The notes: generated from the letters alone by a model not told the origin. A stretch of 9,533 nucleotides of DNA from an uncultured Cryptobacterium sp. (GCA_900554685.1 USIG01000062.1:1-9533), one strand, 5' to 3'. Shown: positions 1 through 5,768, numbered from the stretch's first letter. Made by a program: numbers and translations.

Positions 1-45
1 GCTTGCAAAGAAAAGTTCCTGATCAGATGTGAAATCAAAATCCAT
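1..45 (-). CDS. Probable acyl-CoA dehydrogenase, first 15 codons only (continues off the left edge)
   Basis: An ATG at 45-43 on the minus strand is preceded by a very strong ribosome binding site (AAGGAAGGAG, five bases from the ATG) and opens a frame that runs uninterrupted to base 1. The 15 visible residues are MDFDFTSDQELFFAS. The pattern M-D-F-x-x-T-x-[DE]-Q-E-L is the usual start of acyl-CoA dehydrogenases, flavoproteins that oxidise, or in anaerobes sometimes reduce, the alpha-beta bond of acyl-CoA thioesters. That a gene starts here is well supported by the binding site; the family rests on only 15 residues. It lies on the same strand as the hydrolase, transporter and LysR genes, but a 301 bp gap with its own dyads suggests separate transcription. 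Confidence 0.6.
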   Translation of the reverse strand, partial: MDFDFTSDQELFFAS

Positions 46-71
46 ATGGACTCCTTCCTTGGTAGTTGTTC

Positions 72-138
72 CCCTTAAAAAGTATTGTACTTTCATTGTG
101 CTGCAGAAGATTATTTTGTCTTATATTACTTTTAAGGG
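72..138. repeat. Inverted repeat, 9 bp perfect plus 3 bp after a bulge
   Basis: CCCTTAAAA at 72-80 is the exact reverse complement of TTTTAAGGG at 130-138. After one unpaired A (81) pairing continues for three more bases (82-84 with 127-129). The arms are separated by about 42 bp. Inside the left arm AGTA-TTG-TACT (81-84 and 88-91) is a second small dyad. The right end is 92 bp upstream of the leftward ATG at 45, a reasonable place for a regulator site. Confidence 0.5.
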
Positions 139-191
139 TGATTTATTTATTCGGGTTATACATTGCTTAAAAGTACTTATAGAATGAAAAC

Positions 192-210
192 CTATGAAAA
201 TTTCTCATAG
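192..210. repeat. 19-bp dyad between the hydrolase and dehydrogenase genes
   Basis: CTATGA (192-197) pairs with TCATAG (205-210), and the symmetry continues inward, so that 8 of 9 positions match about base 201. On the leftward transcript it would form a hairpin followed by GTTTTC, a poor U-tract, so it is either a weak terminator for the hydrolase message or an operator. The sequence does not decide between these. Confidence 0.4.
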
Positions 211-346
211 ATTCTTAGGAAAACGTGCATCATTCTTGTGAATTTTCTGCCGGTCACTTTATTGCTCATTTACTGGGCTTTCTTTGTAATTGCGTGCTTT
301 GTCTTGATGTATTGCTTCACGAAGATCTTAATACGATGCCTTGTGA

Positions 347-1261
347 CTAAAGATTAAGGTACTTGCCGGAATACTCCATGAATCGGCTCTCTATCATCTG
401 TTTGGCTGCTTCTTCGGTGGAAAGGGAAAGAAAATACTGACAGCTCTCCTTTAGTTCACTGAGGTAGCGGTGCCATTCGTTAGGATCAACAAAGGCATCT
501 TCATCTCCCTTTATTTGCGCAGCACGTTTTTTCCAAGTGTCATTATGGAAAGGATGGTTGCCAAGCATAATATCGACCGGTTCGTCCCATACTTTATCAA
601 TCGATGCGAGGAAGTCGTCCCGTAGGCTTTCGGGGAAATGGAAACGGCTCAGCATTGAATCTTGCAATGTGATAAAGCCGGCACCTCCATAGATTCCTAC
701 GTTGTACGTTTTGTCGCCATCGTAGCATTTCCAGAAATGAGCCATTACGCCCAAGGTGTGACCAGGTATGAGAACGCAGCGTATTTTAGTGTTACCCATC
801 TCAATAATTTGCCCGTCTTCCAGCGTTAGGTCAGGGGTAAAGTTTTCGTTGAAAAGAGCAAATTCCTTAATGTGTCCATTATAAATTTCAGGTTTTGAGG
901 CCATATCTTCAGCATCAACCTTGCTGATAGCCACTTGTGCGCTGGTAATCTTACGCATGGCATTAACAGATCCGTAGTGGTCTCCATGAGCATGGGAAAT
1001 GATAATCAGTTTAATATCTTTTGGATCAAAACCCATGCGCCAGATGTTGTCGATTACGTAAGGCAGATATTCGATGGGTGGCACATCCAAAATAATAAGA
1101 CCATCTCCGGTGTCAATAAGGTGGGTTGAATTCTGGGCAGCACCAACGAAGTACAAGTTTCCTTTGATTTTGAATGGATCCGTTGCAAGTTTATAAGGGT
1201 GTGAAGTTAGATATTCAGGCGGATTCATATTGCCAAATCGTCCAAATGTTTGAGTGCTCAT
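347..1261 (-). CDS. Metallo-beta-lactamase-fold metallohydrolase, class B3-like
   Basis: This 304-residue protein has a complete set of dinuclear zinc ligands. HAHGDH at residues 90-95 supplies H90, H92, D94 and H95; PGHTLG supplies H168; GNHPFHN supplies H236. An early LIDTGDGLIILD segment (about 48-59) and the PGHT motif are typical of MBL-fold hydrolases related to class B3 beta-lactamases. Many relatives are not lactamases but cleave esters, lactones, thioesters or amides. No signal peptide is visible, so it is probably cytoplasmic. The next gene upstream is an ACS-type MFS importer, 93 bp away on the same strand, so it plausibly hydrolyses the imported compound or its CoA ester; this is inference. 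The ATG at 1261 has GGAAAG eight bases upstream; a longer reading from a GTG at 1312 has no binding site and runs through an inverted repeat. Confidence 0.85.
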   Translation of the reverse strand: MSTQTFGRFGNMNPPEYLTSHPYKLATDPFKIKGNLYFVGAAQNSTHLIDTGDGLIILDVPPIEYLPYVIDNIWRMGFDPKDIKLIIISHAHGDHYGSVNAMRKITSAQVAISKVDAEDMASKPEIYNGHIKEFALFNENFTPDLTLEDGQIIEMGNTKIRCVLIPGHTLGVMAHFWKCYDGDKTYNVGIYGGAGFITLQDSMLSRFHFPESLRDDFLASIDKVWDEPVDIMLGNHPFHNDTWKKRAAQIKGDEDAFVDPNEWHRYLSELKESCQYFLSLSTEEAAKQMIESRFMEYSGKYLNL

Positions 1262-1293
1262 AATTCGTACTTTCCATTCATTGCTTTGTTGGG

Positions 1294-1342
1294 TAGAACC
1301 TCGCAAGTGCACTTTGTTTTGCGTTATGACCGCGAGGTTCTA
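1294..1342. repeat. 11-bp perfect inverted repeat with nested palindrome between transporter and hydrolase
   Basis: TAGAACCTCGC (1294-1304) is matched exactly by GCGAGGTTCTA (1332-1342), separated by 27 bp. The spacer begins with a perfect 10-bp palindrome, AAGTGCACTT (1305-1314). The structure fills much of the 93 bp between the transporter stop (1355) and the hydrolase ATG (1261). No U-tract follows on the minus strand, so it is not a standard terminator; an mRNA processing or stabilising hairpin between two cotranscribed genes, or a regulator site, are possible. Confidence 0.6.
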
Positions 1343-1354
1343 TCAGATACTTTG

Positions 1355-2713
1355 TTACTTTGTTTGATCAGGAAGCTCTTCTTCGAATTCGGCTAATGCC
1401 TCATCGTCTCCGAGACCTTTCGGGAAAACGCGGGTGATAAGAGCGCCAATAACAAGCATTGCGCCCATGAATAAGAATCCAGCTCCTGTGTTTCCGGTTA
1501 TGTCGATTATTACACCAACTACCGTAGGGCCAACAAAACCACCAAGGTTCATAGCGAGAGCCATCATGCCACGGGCAGGACCATCAAGCTCTTTAACGAG
1601 CGCCAAGGATGGCAGAGTGTAAAGGCTTGGGATGCAGCCCATAACACAGCTGCCAATTAAGCAGAGGCAGATCAGATTTCCAACCGTACCAATATAAGGT
1701 CCAAAGAAGAAGGAGCAGAGCATGAAGAGTCCAAAGCAAAGCAGAGGAAGTGCAGTGGAGAGGCGGCGGCTGTGAATTCTCTTGGTGATATAAGACCAAA
1801 TCCACATACCAATAACAGTGCAAATATTAGGCAGTGCGGTTAACAATCCAACGCTCATGATGTTTGCCGAGGTAATTTCTTGGATTGCGGTTGGCATCCA
1901 TAATTGAAAACCAAACTGGCCAATATTAAGACAAAAGCCTATGCCCATTAAGGCCCATACGTATTTATTACGGAGAAGAATGCCTAAATGAAGCTTATCG
2001 TCTTTTACGACATCGCTGCCGCTACTTTCAACCTGTTTTGCAAATTCGCGTTCTAGGGCAATTTGATTTTCGATATGATCGCGTTCTTCAGGGCTGAGCC
2101 ATTTAGCCTGAGCAGGACGATCCTTTGCAAAAATAACCCAGAGCACTAAAGCCAAAAGGCTTACAGCACCAATAATGATAAAGAGCTCTCGCCAGGTAGT
2201 CATGCTCAAGATTGCTCCAGCAAGGGGGCCCATTACAATTGAGGCGATAGCTGAAGACTGAAGATAGGCGGTTTGAGCACGGTTGCGTTCGCCGTTTTTG
2301 TCAGGAAACCAGAAGGTAAGCAACGTGGTTAAGCCGGGAGAAACAATACCTTCGCAAACGCCTAACAGAAAACGAACAATCAAAAGCGATGGCTCATTAG
2401 GCGCAAAAGCTGTTGCGATAGAGCACATGCTCCATCCAAAAATACAAAGCGCAACAACCTTTTTTAGTTTACCTCGTTGTGCAATTTGTCCTGCGGGCAC
2501 TGCTAGTACCATCAAGCCAATAGCGGTGATTCCAGTAATCATGCCAGACATTGAAGCTTGGAGTGCAAGTTCTTGCTGCATACCACCAGGCAGCGCCATA
2601 CTGATTACTGATCTATCGAGTCCACAGAAAAAATTAACGAGAAAGAATGTTGGAATGAGTATCCACCAACGGCGCATTGGTATCTTAGCGCCGCTTTTTG
2701 TTATCGTTGCCAT
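1355..2713 (-). CDS. MFS transporter, anion:cation symporter (ACS)-like
   Basis: This 452-residue protein has about 12 hydrophobic segments in the usual 6+6 arrangement and a long charged central loop (about 196-246). It carries a family signature around residues 114-146: RFLLG, then CEGIVSPG, then WFPD, then ERNRA. This resembles the ACS family (relatives of hexuronate, galactonate, phthalate and tartrate carriers), which usually import organic anions with protons. A GLDRSV segment follows the first membrane helix (31-36), and the cytoplasmic loop after the second helix pair has RGKLKK (80-85). The exact substrate cannot be read from sequence. The ATG at 2713 has GGAGGG six bases upstream; the upstream in-frame extension adds ten residues without gain. 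It is followed by the hydrolase and preceded by a LysR gene, all on the same strand. Confidence 0.88.
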   Translation of the reverse strand: MATITKSGAKIPMRRWWILIPTFFLVNFFCGLDRSVISMALPGGMQQELALQASMSGMITGITAIGLMVLAVPAGQIAQRGKLKKVVALCIFGWSMCSIATAFAPNEPSLLIVRFLLGVCEGIVSPGLTTLLTFWFPDKNGERNRAQTAYLQSSAIASIVMGPLAGAILSMTTWRELFIIIGAVSLLALVLWVIFAKDRPAQAKWLSPEERDHIENQIALEREFAKQVESSGSDVVKDDKLHLGILLRNKYVWALMGIGFCLNIGQFGFQLWMPTAIQEITSANIMSVGLLTALPNICTVIGMWIWSYITKRIHSRRLSTALPLLCFGLFMLCSFFFGPYIGTVGNLICLCLIGSCVMGCIPSLYTLPSLALVKELDGPARGMMALAMNLGGFVGPTVVGVIIDITGNTGAGFLFMGAMLVIGALITRVFPKGLGDDEALAEFEEELPDQTK

Positions 2714-2936
2714 ATGATTCCCTCCATTCAACATGGACAACAAAACATCAATTGGAGGTACCCTTCGCAGATGTACTTGCGAAATCTAGACAAAATAAGC
2801 GTACTGAATCAATTGATAGATTTCCAACGTTTAAATACGATAACTTATCGATATAACCGAATGGTTAGAGCAAATAGAGACCTCTTATATAAAAAGTTAT
2901 CTCTCTTTTGTGCTTATCAATTTTTGAAAACCAGTG
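2714..2936 (-). promoter_or_regulatory. Promoter and operator region of the transporter gene
   Basis: The 223 bp between the LysR stop and the transporter ATG hold several symmetric sites: CGATAA-C-TTATCG (2838-2850), overlapping TATCGATA (2846-2853); ATCAATTGAT (2808-2817); and TTCGCA-N8-TGCGAA (2764-2783). A candidate minus-strand promoter is TTGATT (2812-2807) with TAGATT (2788-2783), spaced 18 bp. This places transcription start near 2775 and the CGATAA dyad upstream of the -35, where LysR-type activators usually bind. The -10 matches the consensus at only 4 of 6 positions, so the promoter call is tentative; the dyads are exact. Confidence 0.45.
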
Positions 2937-3833
2937 CTACCACGCAGGGGAAGTAACTGACTGCGCGTAGTTTTGCAGGTATTTCATGAAAGTAAGGGTT
3001 GCTTGGGTAGGATGCTTATGCTCTGAGAGCTGAGCGTAAATGTGACGATGGTGTTTTACGTCATGAAGGTATCGCACCACAATGTCATACGATTGATGGG
3101 CAAGCCAGGTGAATTCGGGTACAAGACAGCAGCCAACCCCGGCTTCAACCAGTTGAAGCGCTTCGGTTTGCCACTGAACTTCACAGACAACATGCGGGTC
3201 GAATCCTGCTTCTTTGCAGAGTGAGGTGGGGCTGAAACAGGAATTTGCTTTAGCCCCTACTGAGGCAACGAAATCCTCCTCGGCAAAATCTGCAAGGCAA
3301 AGATCTTTCTTTTGGGCTAGAGGGTGGTTTTCGGGAAGTGCTATTGCGTATTCTTCTGTTCCTAAAAGTGTTGCTTTATCACTTTTTAGATGAAGTGGTA
3401 AAGCAAGTATTTTTATATCGATGTCATTTTCCGAAAATACACCAAACACACCTGCAGAAGGAAATCCGATTCTAAGGAGTAGATCAGGATGCTGCTCTTT
3501 GAATCCCGCGACGAGAGTACCGGGGTTTCCGATAGGAGAATACAAGGCACAGTTGACGGTGTTTGAACGTTCATTGTTTTGACTCTTAATGGTCTCAATG
3601 GTTTCTCGAAATAGTCCTTCTATACTTTCAGCCTGTTGCAAGAAGTACTTACCGCTTTCATTAAGTACCAGTTTTCTTCCAACGCGATCAAAAAGTGGCG
3701 TTCCAAGTTCCTTTTCAAGGTTTTTAAGAGCGCTGCTTAATGAGGACTGAGATATATTGAGCGCTTTTGCGGCTGCGTTCATTGTGCCGTTTCGCACGAT
3801 GCCGAGAAAATATTCAATCTGAAAATACTGCAT
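2937..3833 (-). CDS. LysR-family transcriptional regulator
   Basis: This 298-residue protein has the standard LysR length and layout. The N-terminal winged helix-turn-helix occupies about residues 1-60, with AAKALNISQSSLSSALKNLE as the core and ELGTPLFDR and LNESG as the classic following motifs. A co-inducer-binding domain of two periplasmic-binding-protein-like lobes covers about 90-290. LysR proteins usually control an adjacent gene in response to a small molecule that is a substrate or intermediate of the pathway. Here the gene lies upstream of, and on the same strand as, the transporter instead of divergent from it. The dyads in the 223 bp before the transporter are the likely target. 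The start codon at 3833 has only a weak binding site (GGGA), suggesting low expression. Effector unknown. Confidence 0.9.
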   Translation of the reverse strand: MQYFQIEYFLGIVRNGTMNAAAKALNISQSSLSSALKNLEKELGTPLFDRVGRKLVLNESGKYFLQQAESIEGLFRETIETIKSQNNERSNTVNCALYSPIGNPGTLVAGFKEQHPDLLLRIGFPSAGVFGVFSENDIDIKILALPLHLKSDKATLLGTEEYAIALPENHPLAQKKDLCLADFAEEDFVASVGAKANSCFSPTSLCKEAGFDPHVVCEVQWQTEALQLVEAGVGCCLVPEFTWLAHQSYDIVVRYLHDVKHHRHIYAQLSEHKHPTQATLTFMKYLQNYAQSVTSPAW

Positions 3834-3875
3834 ATAAATTCCCGAAGTCAGTTTTTCAAATACTTAATTTAGACG

Positions 3876-3911
3876 TAATACCACAAGTATGGCTATAAAG
3901 GAATAACGTTA
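3876..3911. promoter_or_regulatory. Dyads upstream of the LysR gene, possible autoregulatory site
   Basis: ATAC-N5-GTAT (3878-3890) and the 8-bp palindrome TAACGTTA (3904-3911) lie 45 to 78 bp upstream of the LysR start. LysR regulators often repress their own gene from such positions. The ATAC/GTAT half-sites resemble LysR boxes, but the usual T-N11-A spacing is not met exactly, so this is weak. Confidence 0.3.
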
Positions 3912-3941
3912 CTGATAGGGTTTGATCTGTGATTGAGTGAT

Positions 3942-3972
3942 ACTATTCGTGAATTTAACTTGCTTGAATAGT
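3942..3972 (-). terminator. 7-bp inverted repeat just after the toxin stop, possible weak terminator
   Basis: ACTATTC (3942-3948) and GAATAGT (3966-3972) are exact reverse complements separated by 17 bp. The structure begins three bases after the toxin stop codon. No T-run follows on the minus strand, so it is a weak terminator at best and may only be a stabilising hairpin at the message end. Confidence 0.3.
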
Positions 3973-3974
3973 TA

Positions 3975-4280
3975 CTAGATAAGCTTAGCGTAGTCTTGTT
4001 GCTGGTGAAAAATGTGAGTCACATATACCTGTTCATCTTCAAATCGGAAAATGAGCACATAGTTCATAAAGGGGACTTTGCAATATCCTATGGCTCGCAA
4101 ACGAGGTTCTTTAACAGGAGGGTAGGCAAGGGGGATTTCTCCCAAATATGTGATTACGGCCTCAAGCTCGTTGAGAAAATGTTGTGCCGCTTGCTGACTT
4201 TTAAAAGTATCAATAAGGTAGGCAACAATGGCACGATAATCATTTTCGGCCTGTTTGGTAAGTTGTACCTTATAGGCCAT
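3975..4280 (-). CDS. ParE/RelE-family toxin of a type II toxin-antitoxin pair
   Basis: This protein of 101 residues has the normal size for the ParE/RelE superfamily. It starts MAYKVQLTKQAENDYRAIV, typical of the first strand and helix, followed by a second helix (SQQAAQHFLNELEAVITYL). The C-terminal sheet has the recognisable order R-A-I-G-Y...P-F-M-N-Y-V-L-I-F-R-F...V-Y-V-T-H-I-F-H-x-x-x-D-Y. In the family such proteins either cleave ribosome-bound mRNA (RelE type) or poison DNA gyrase (ParE type). Of the RelE-type basic catalytic residues only scattered ones can be placed, so the target is uncertain. The ATG overlaps the antitoxin 3' end by 11 bp, indicating translational coupling, and there is no frameshift or truncation. 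Confidence 0.85.
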   Translation of the reverse strand: MAYKVQLTKQAENDYRAIVAYLIDTFKSQQAAQHFLNELEAVITYLGEIPLAYPPVKEPRLRAIGYCKVPFMNYVLIFRFEDEQVYVTHIFHQQQDYAKLI

Positions 4281-4539
4281 AATTCAGCCTTGTTTTTTTA
4301 AGTGAATCGTTAGCATCAACAGTATTGCCCGCTGCAATTTCTTGTTCTGATTGGTCTATGATTTGGTAGAGTTTTGCGCGAGCGGCTTCTAATTTCAAGG
4401 CCTCGTATTTTTCAGGCGTCATAACTACAAGGGTATCGTAGCCATTTTTTGTAACCGTGATAGCGTCATCAGCGTTTTGTACTAGGTTTGTGAATTCTGA
4501 CGTGTTTTTTAGTTCTTTGATGGGTACACAGGTAGACAT
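4270..4539 (-). CDS. Phd/YefM-family antitoxin
   Basis: This 89-residue antitoxin starts MSTCVPIKELKNTSEFTNLV, the standard N-terminal DNA-binding fold of Phd/YefM proteins. The core ITVTKNGYDTLVVMTPEKYEAL (about 32-53) is the family hallmark, and a charged helical tail follows that would wrap the toxin. It should neutralise the toxin and, with it, repress the operon. The ATG at 4539 has AGGAGGG four bases upstream, one of the strongest sites in the window; an in-frame extension to 4572 lacks such a site. It is the first gene of a two-gene minus-strand operon and overlaps the toxin gene by 11 bp. A perfect palindrome lies 40 to 59 bp upstream. Confidence 0.9.
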   Translation of the reverse strand: MSTCVPIKELKNTSEFTNLVQNADDAITVTKNGYDTLVVMTPEKYEALKLEAARAKLYQIIDQSEQEIAAGNTVDANDSLKKTRLNYGL

Positions 4540-4578
4540 AGGACCCTCCTGAAAACCTTTCTGAAATCTCAAAACAAG

Positions 4579-4598
4579 AATACCATAATTATGGTATT
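4579..4598. promoter_or_regulatory. Perfect 20-bp palindrome, probable operator of the toxin-antitoxin operon
   Basis: AATACCATAATTATGGTATT is fully self-complementary over 20 bases. It lies 40 bp upstream of the antitoxin ATG and contains CATAAT, a 5 of 6 match to a -10 element, so a bound antitoxin-toxin complex would block transcription. No good -35 is visible at 16-18 bp. Phd/YefM antitoxins bind palindromes at this position in characterised systems; occupancy here is inferred. Confidence 0.7.
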
Positions 4599-4657
4599 AG
4601 CGAAGTAATGCAAATAATCGAGTTAAATAACCGCTAACAAAGATGCTGTCTGCCTTG

Positions 4658-4749
4658 TTTACTTTCTTGAGTAAAACGTAAGTAAAAGGATTTAGTTGTT
4701 TGCTTGCCAATGTGTTTGTTTGGCTAGCGAAGGTTTGCCAACTTTGGCA
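4658..4749. promoter_or_regulatory. Dyad-rich region upstream of the NifX-like gene
   Basis: Three inverted repeats lie in the 180 bp between the toxin-antitoxin operator and the NifX-like gene: TTTACT-N6-AGTAAA (4658-4675), GCCAA-N8-TTGGC (within 4706-4724) and TGCCAA-CT-TTGGCA (4736-4749). The last ends 30 bp before the ATG. TGCCAA/TTGGCA half-sites recur, so one regulator may bind twice. I could not assign -35 and -10 boxes for the rightward gene. Confidence 0.35.
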
Positions 4750-4779
4750 CTTTAACAACAAGAAAGAGGTGTGTGAGCA

Positions 4780-5154
4780 ATGGTACAAACACTGAAGTTA
4801 GCTGTTCCTACCATGGGTAAAGCTGGACTTAAAGCACAACGTAGTGGTCATTTTGGACACTGTGATTGTTTTACGATCATTGATATTGCCGACGGTGAAC
4901 TAACCAACGTAACAGAGCTTGATAATCCACCTCATGAAGAGGGTGGATGCGTACGCATTGTTGACCTTCTTAGAAATGCAGGCGTTGAAGCTATTGTAGC
5001 TTCCGGTATGGGAATGCGTCCCATGATGGCTTTTAGCCAAGCAGGAATTACTGTTTATTACGATGCTTCTGCTCCTCTTGTGGGAGATGCGGCACAGCTT
5101 GTAGTTGGCGGAAAACTTTCAACTATGACGCCTGAACAGGCCTGTCAGCATTAA
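4780..5154 (+). CDS. Dinitrogenase iron-molybdenum cofactor biosynthesis (NifX/NifB C-terminal)-family protein, stand-alone
   Basis: The 124 residues form a single domain of the family covering NifX, NafY and the NifB C-terminus. Signs are the opening VPT-G, the SGHFGHCDCFTIID motif (22-35, normally HFG plus a variable loop), the helix following GGC (residues 55-57), and the late G-I-x-V-Y pattern (89-93) with a terminal GKL. Members bind iron-sulfur or iron-molybdenum clusters or precursors, and many in anaerobes occur away from nitrogen-fixation genes, often near Mrp/NBP35-type ATPases. Visible candidate ligands are H24, H27, C28, C30 and C57. No nif gene is near, so a nitrogenase role is not supported; an Fe-S handling or redox role is a guess. 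Start at 4780 uses AAGAGG ten bases upstream. Confidence 0.85.
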   Translation: MVQTLKLAVPTMGKAGLKAQRSGHFGHCDCFTIIDIADGELTNVTELDNPPHEEGGCVRIVDLLRNAGVEAIVASGMGMRPMMAFSQAGITVYYDASAPLVGDAAQLVVGGKLSTMTPEQACQH

Positions 5155-5158
5155 GGTA

Positions 5159-5199
5159 ATGGTTGCAAAACCATCTGATTTCAAAACAATCTTATTTTG
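5159..5199. terminator. Possible bidirectional terminator between convergent genes
   Basis: ATGGTT-GCAA-AACCAT (5159-5174) is a perfect six-base stem closed by a GNRA tetraloop, five bases after the NifX-like stop. CAAAA (5182-5186) and TTTTG (5195-5199) form a second, AT-only hairpin. Both lie between two convergent genes, where terminators are expected, but neither is followed by a long T-run on either strand. Confidence 0.4.
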
Positions 5200-5216
5200 G
5201 TTAGTTTGCTAAAGTG

Positions 5217-5768
5217 CTAGTTCACTAAATTGCGAAGCGATTCTGCTCCGTCAGGGGGAGTCATGCTTAGTGAAATGCCACCTAATACCACCATATTAAT
5301 GGTGATGGCATCGGAGCCCTGATAGGTGGTTATTTCAAGCAATTTTACATCGCTTACATCAGAGGGATCTTGTCCTGCCTTAACAGTTTCAGGCCCCCAA
5401 AATTCAAAGATATATTCTTTGGGTGAATCGGGCGTGAGGGCAATTGAGTTTTCTTGCGAGAGGGGACTAAGTGCCTCTACTATGGCAGTTTGATCGGTGA
5501 TTTCTCTAATGGTTTTACCTGTCTTAGCATCAAGGACTACCACGCGAGAAGTATTATCAAATTCGAGTCCCGCAAGCATTTCTGCCGCATCAGTGGCATC
5601 TTCAGCAGAATCAGCAAGATTGGTGGCTGTTTCAGCAGCGGTGTTTGCTGCGTCTCGGATGCTGTCTTCATCCAAGGAAAGCGCACCTGTGCATCCTGAA
5701 AGGAAAAGACAAGCCGAAAGCAAGGGAACAATCAGTAGAACAGGAAAAGTGTGCGCTTTTGCTTTCAT
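5217..5768 (-). CDS. Small predicted lipoprotein of unknown function
   Basis: The 183-residue product begins with a lipoprotein signal: a positively charged start (MKAKAH), a hydrophobic stretch (8-22) and the lipobox L-S-G-C with the acylated cysteine at residue 26. It should be anchored in the outer leaflet of the cytoplasmic membrane. An alanine- and acid-rich segment (about 33-66) is predicted helical by eye and could be a spacer. It is followed by a beta-rich C-terminal domain (about 75-183) containing VVVLDAKTGKTIREI and YIFEFWGPETV. I do not recognise the family. The ATG at 5768 has AAAGGA six bases upstream; a longer frame from a TTG at 5804 would bury the signal peptide behind a charged leader. 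It is convergent with the NifX-like gene and divergent from the XRE membrane regulator. Confidence 0.75.
   Translation of the reverse strand: MKAKAHTFPVLLIVPLLSACLFLSGCTGALSLDEDSIRDAANTAAETATNLADSAEDATDAAEMLAGLEFDNTSRVVVLDAKTGKTIREITDQTAIVEALSPLSQENSIALTPDSPKEYIFEFWGPETVKAGQDPSDVSDVKLLEITTYQGSDAITINMVVLGGISLSMTPPDGAESLRNLVN

Larger units (their letters stand above)
46..346. promoter_or_regulatory. Gene-free regulatory gap upstream of the probable acyl-CoA dehydrogenase
   Basis: This AT-rich gap of 301 bp has no credible coding frame. It holds a long inverted repeat (72-84 with 127-138), a short dyad AGTA-TTG-TACT (81-91), an AAGTACTT palindrome (171-178), a 19-bp dyad (192-210) and AAGATCTT (322-329). 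The clustering of AGTACTT-like half-sites between 75 and 180 looks like an operator region for the leftward gene starting at 45. Several -10-like sequences occur on the minus strand (for example TATAAC and TATAAG), but none has a matching -35, so I do not name a promoter. The 3' end of the hydrolase transcript must also lie here. Confidence 0.5.

Noticed and set aside
935..1129. Plus-strand open frame of 64 codons
   Set aside because: It lies antisense inside the MBL hydrolase, whose metal-binding motifs fix the coding strand.
2283..2717. Plus-strand open frame of 144 codons
   Set aside because: It is fully antisense to the transporter, with a proline/serine/isoleucine-rich product typical of a shadow frame.
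2808..2817. Possible Fnr/Crp site (ATCAATTGAT)
   Set aside because: An Fnr box needs TTGAT-N4-ATCAA; here the half-sites are in the opposite order and abut without a spacer.
2714..2956. Plus-strand open frame of 80 codons between transporter and LysR genes
   Set aside because: It has no ribosome site and covers the transporter promoter dyads; the product resembles no family I know.
3996..4301. Plus-strand open frame of 101 codons over the toxin
   Set aside because: It is antisense to the toxin, which has clear family features and an overlapping antitoxin.
4746..4761. Sigma-54-like -24 element (TGGCAC) before the NifX-like gene
   Set aside because: The required TTGC-type -12 element is missing at the fixed spacing; CAACA is found instead.
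4597..4788. Minus-strand open frame of 63 codons upstream of the antitoxin
   Set aside because: It overlaps the NifX-like start and the regulatory dyads and has no ribosome site.
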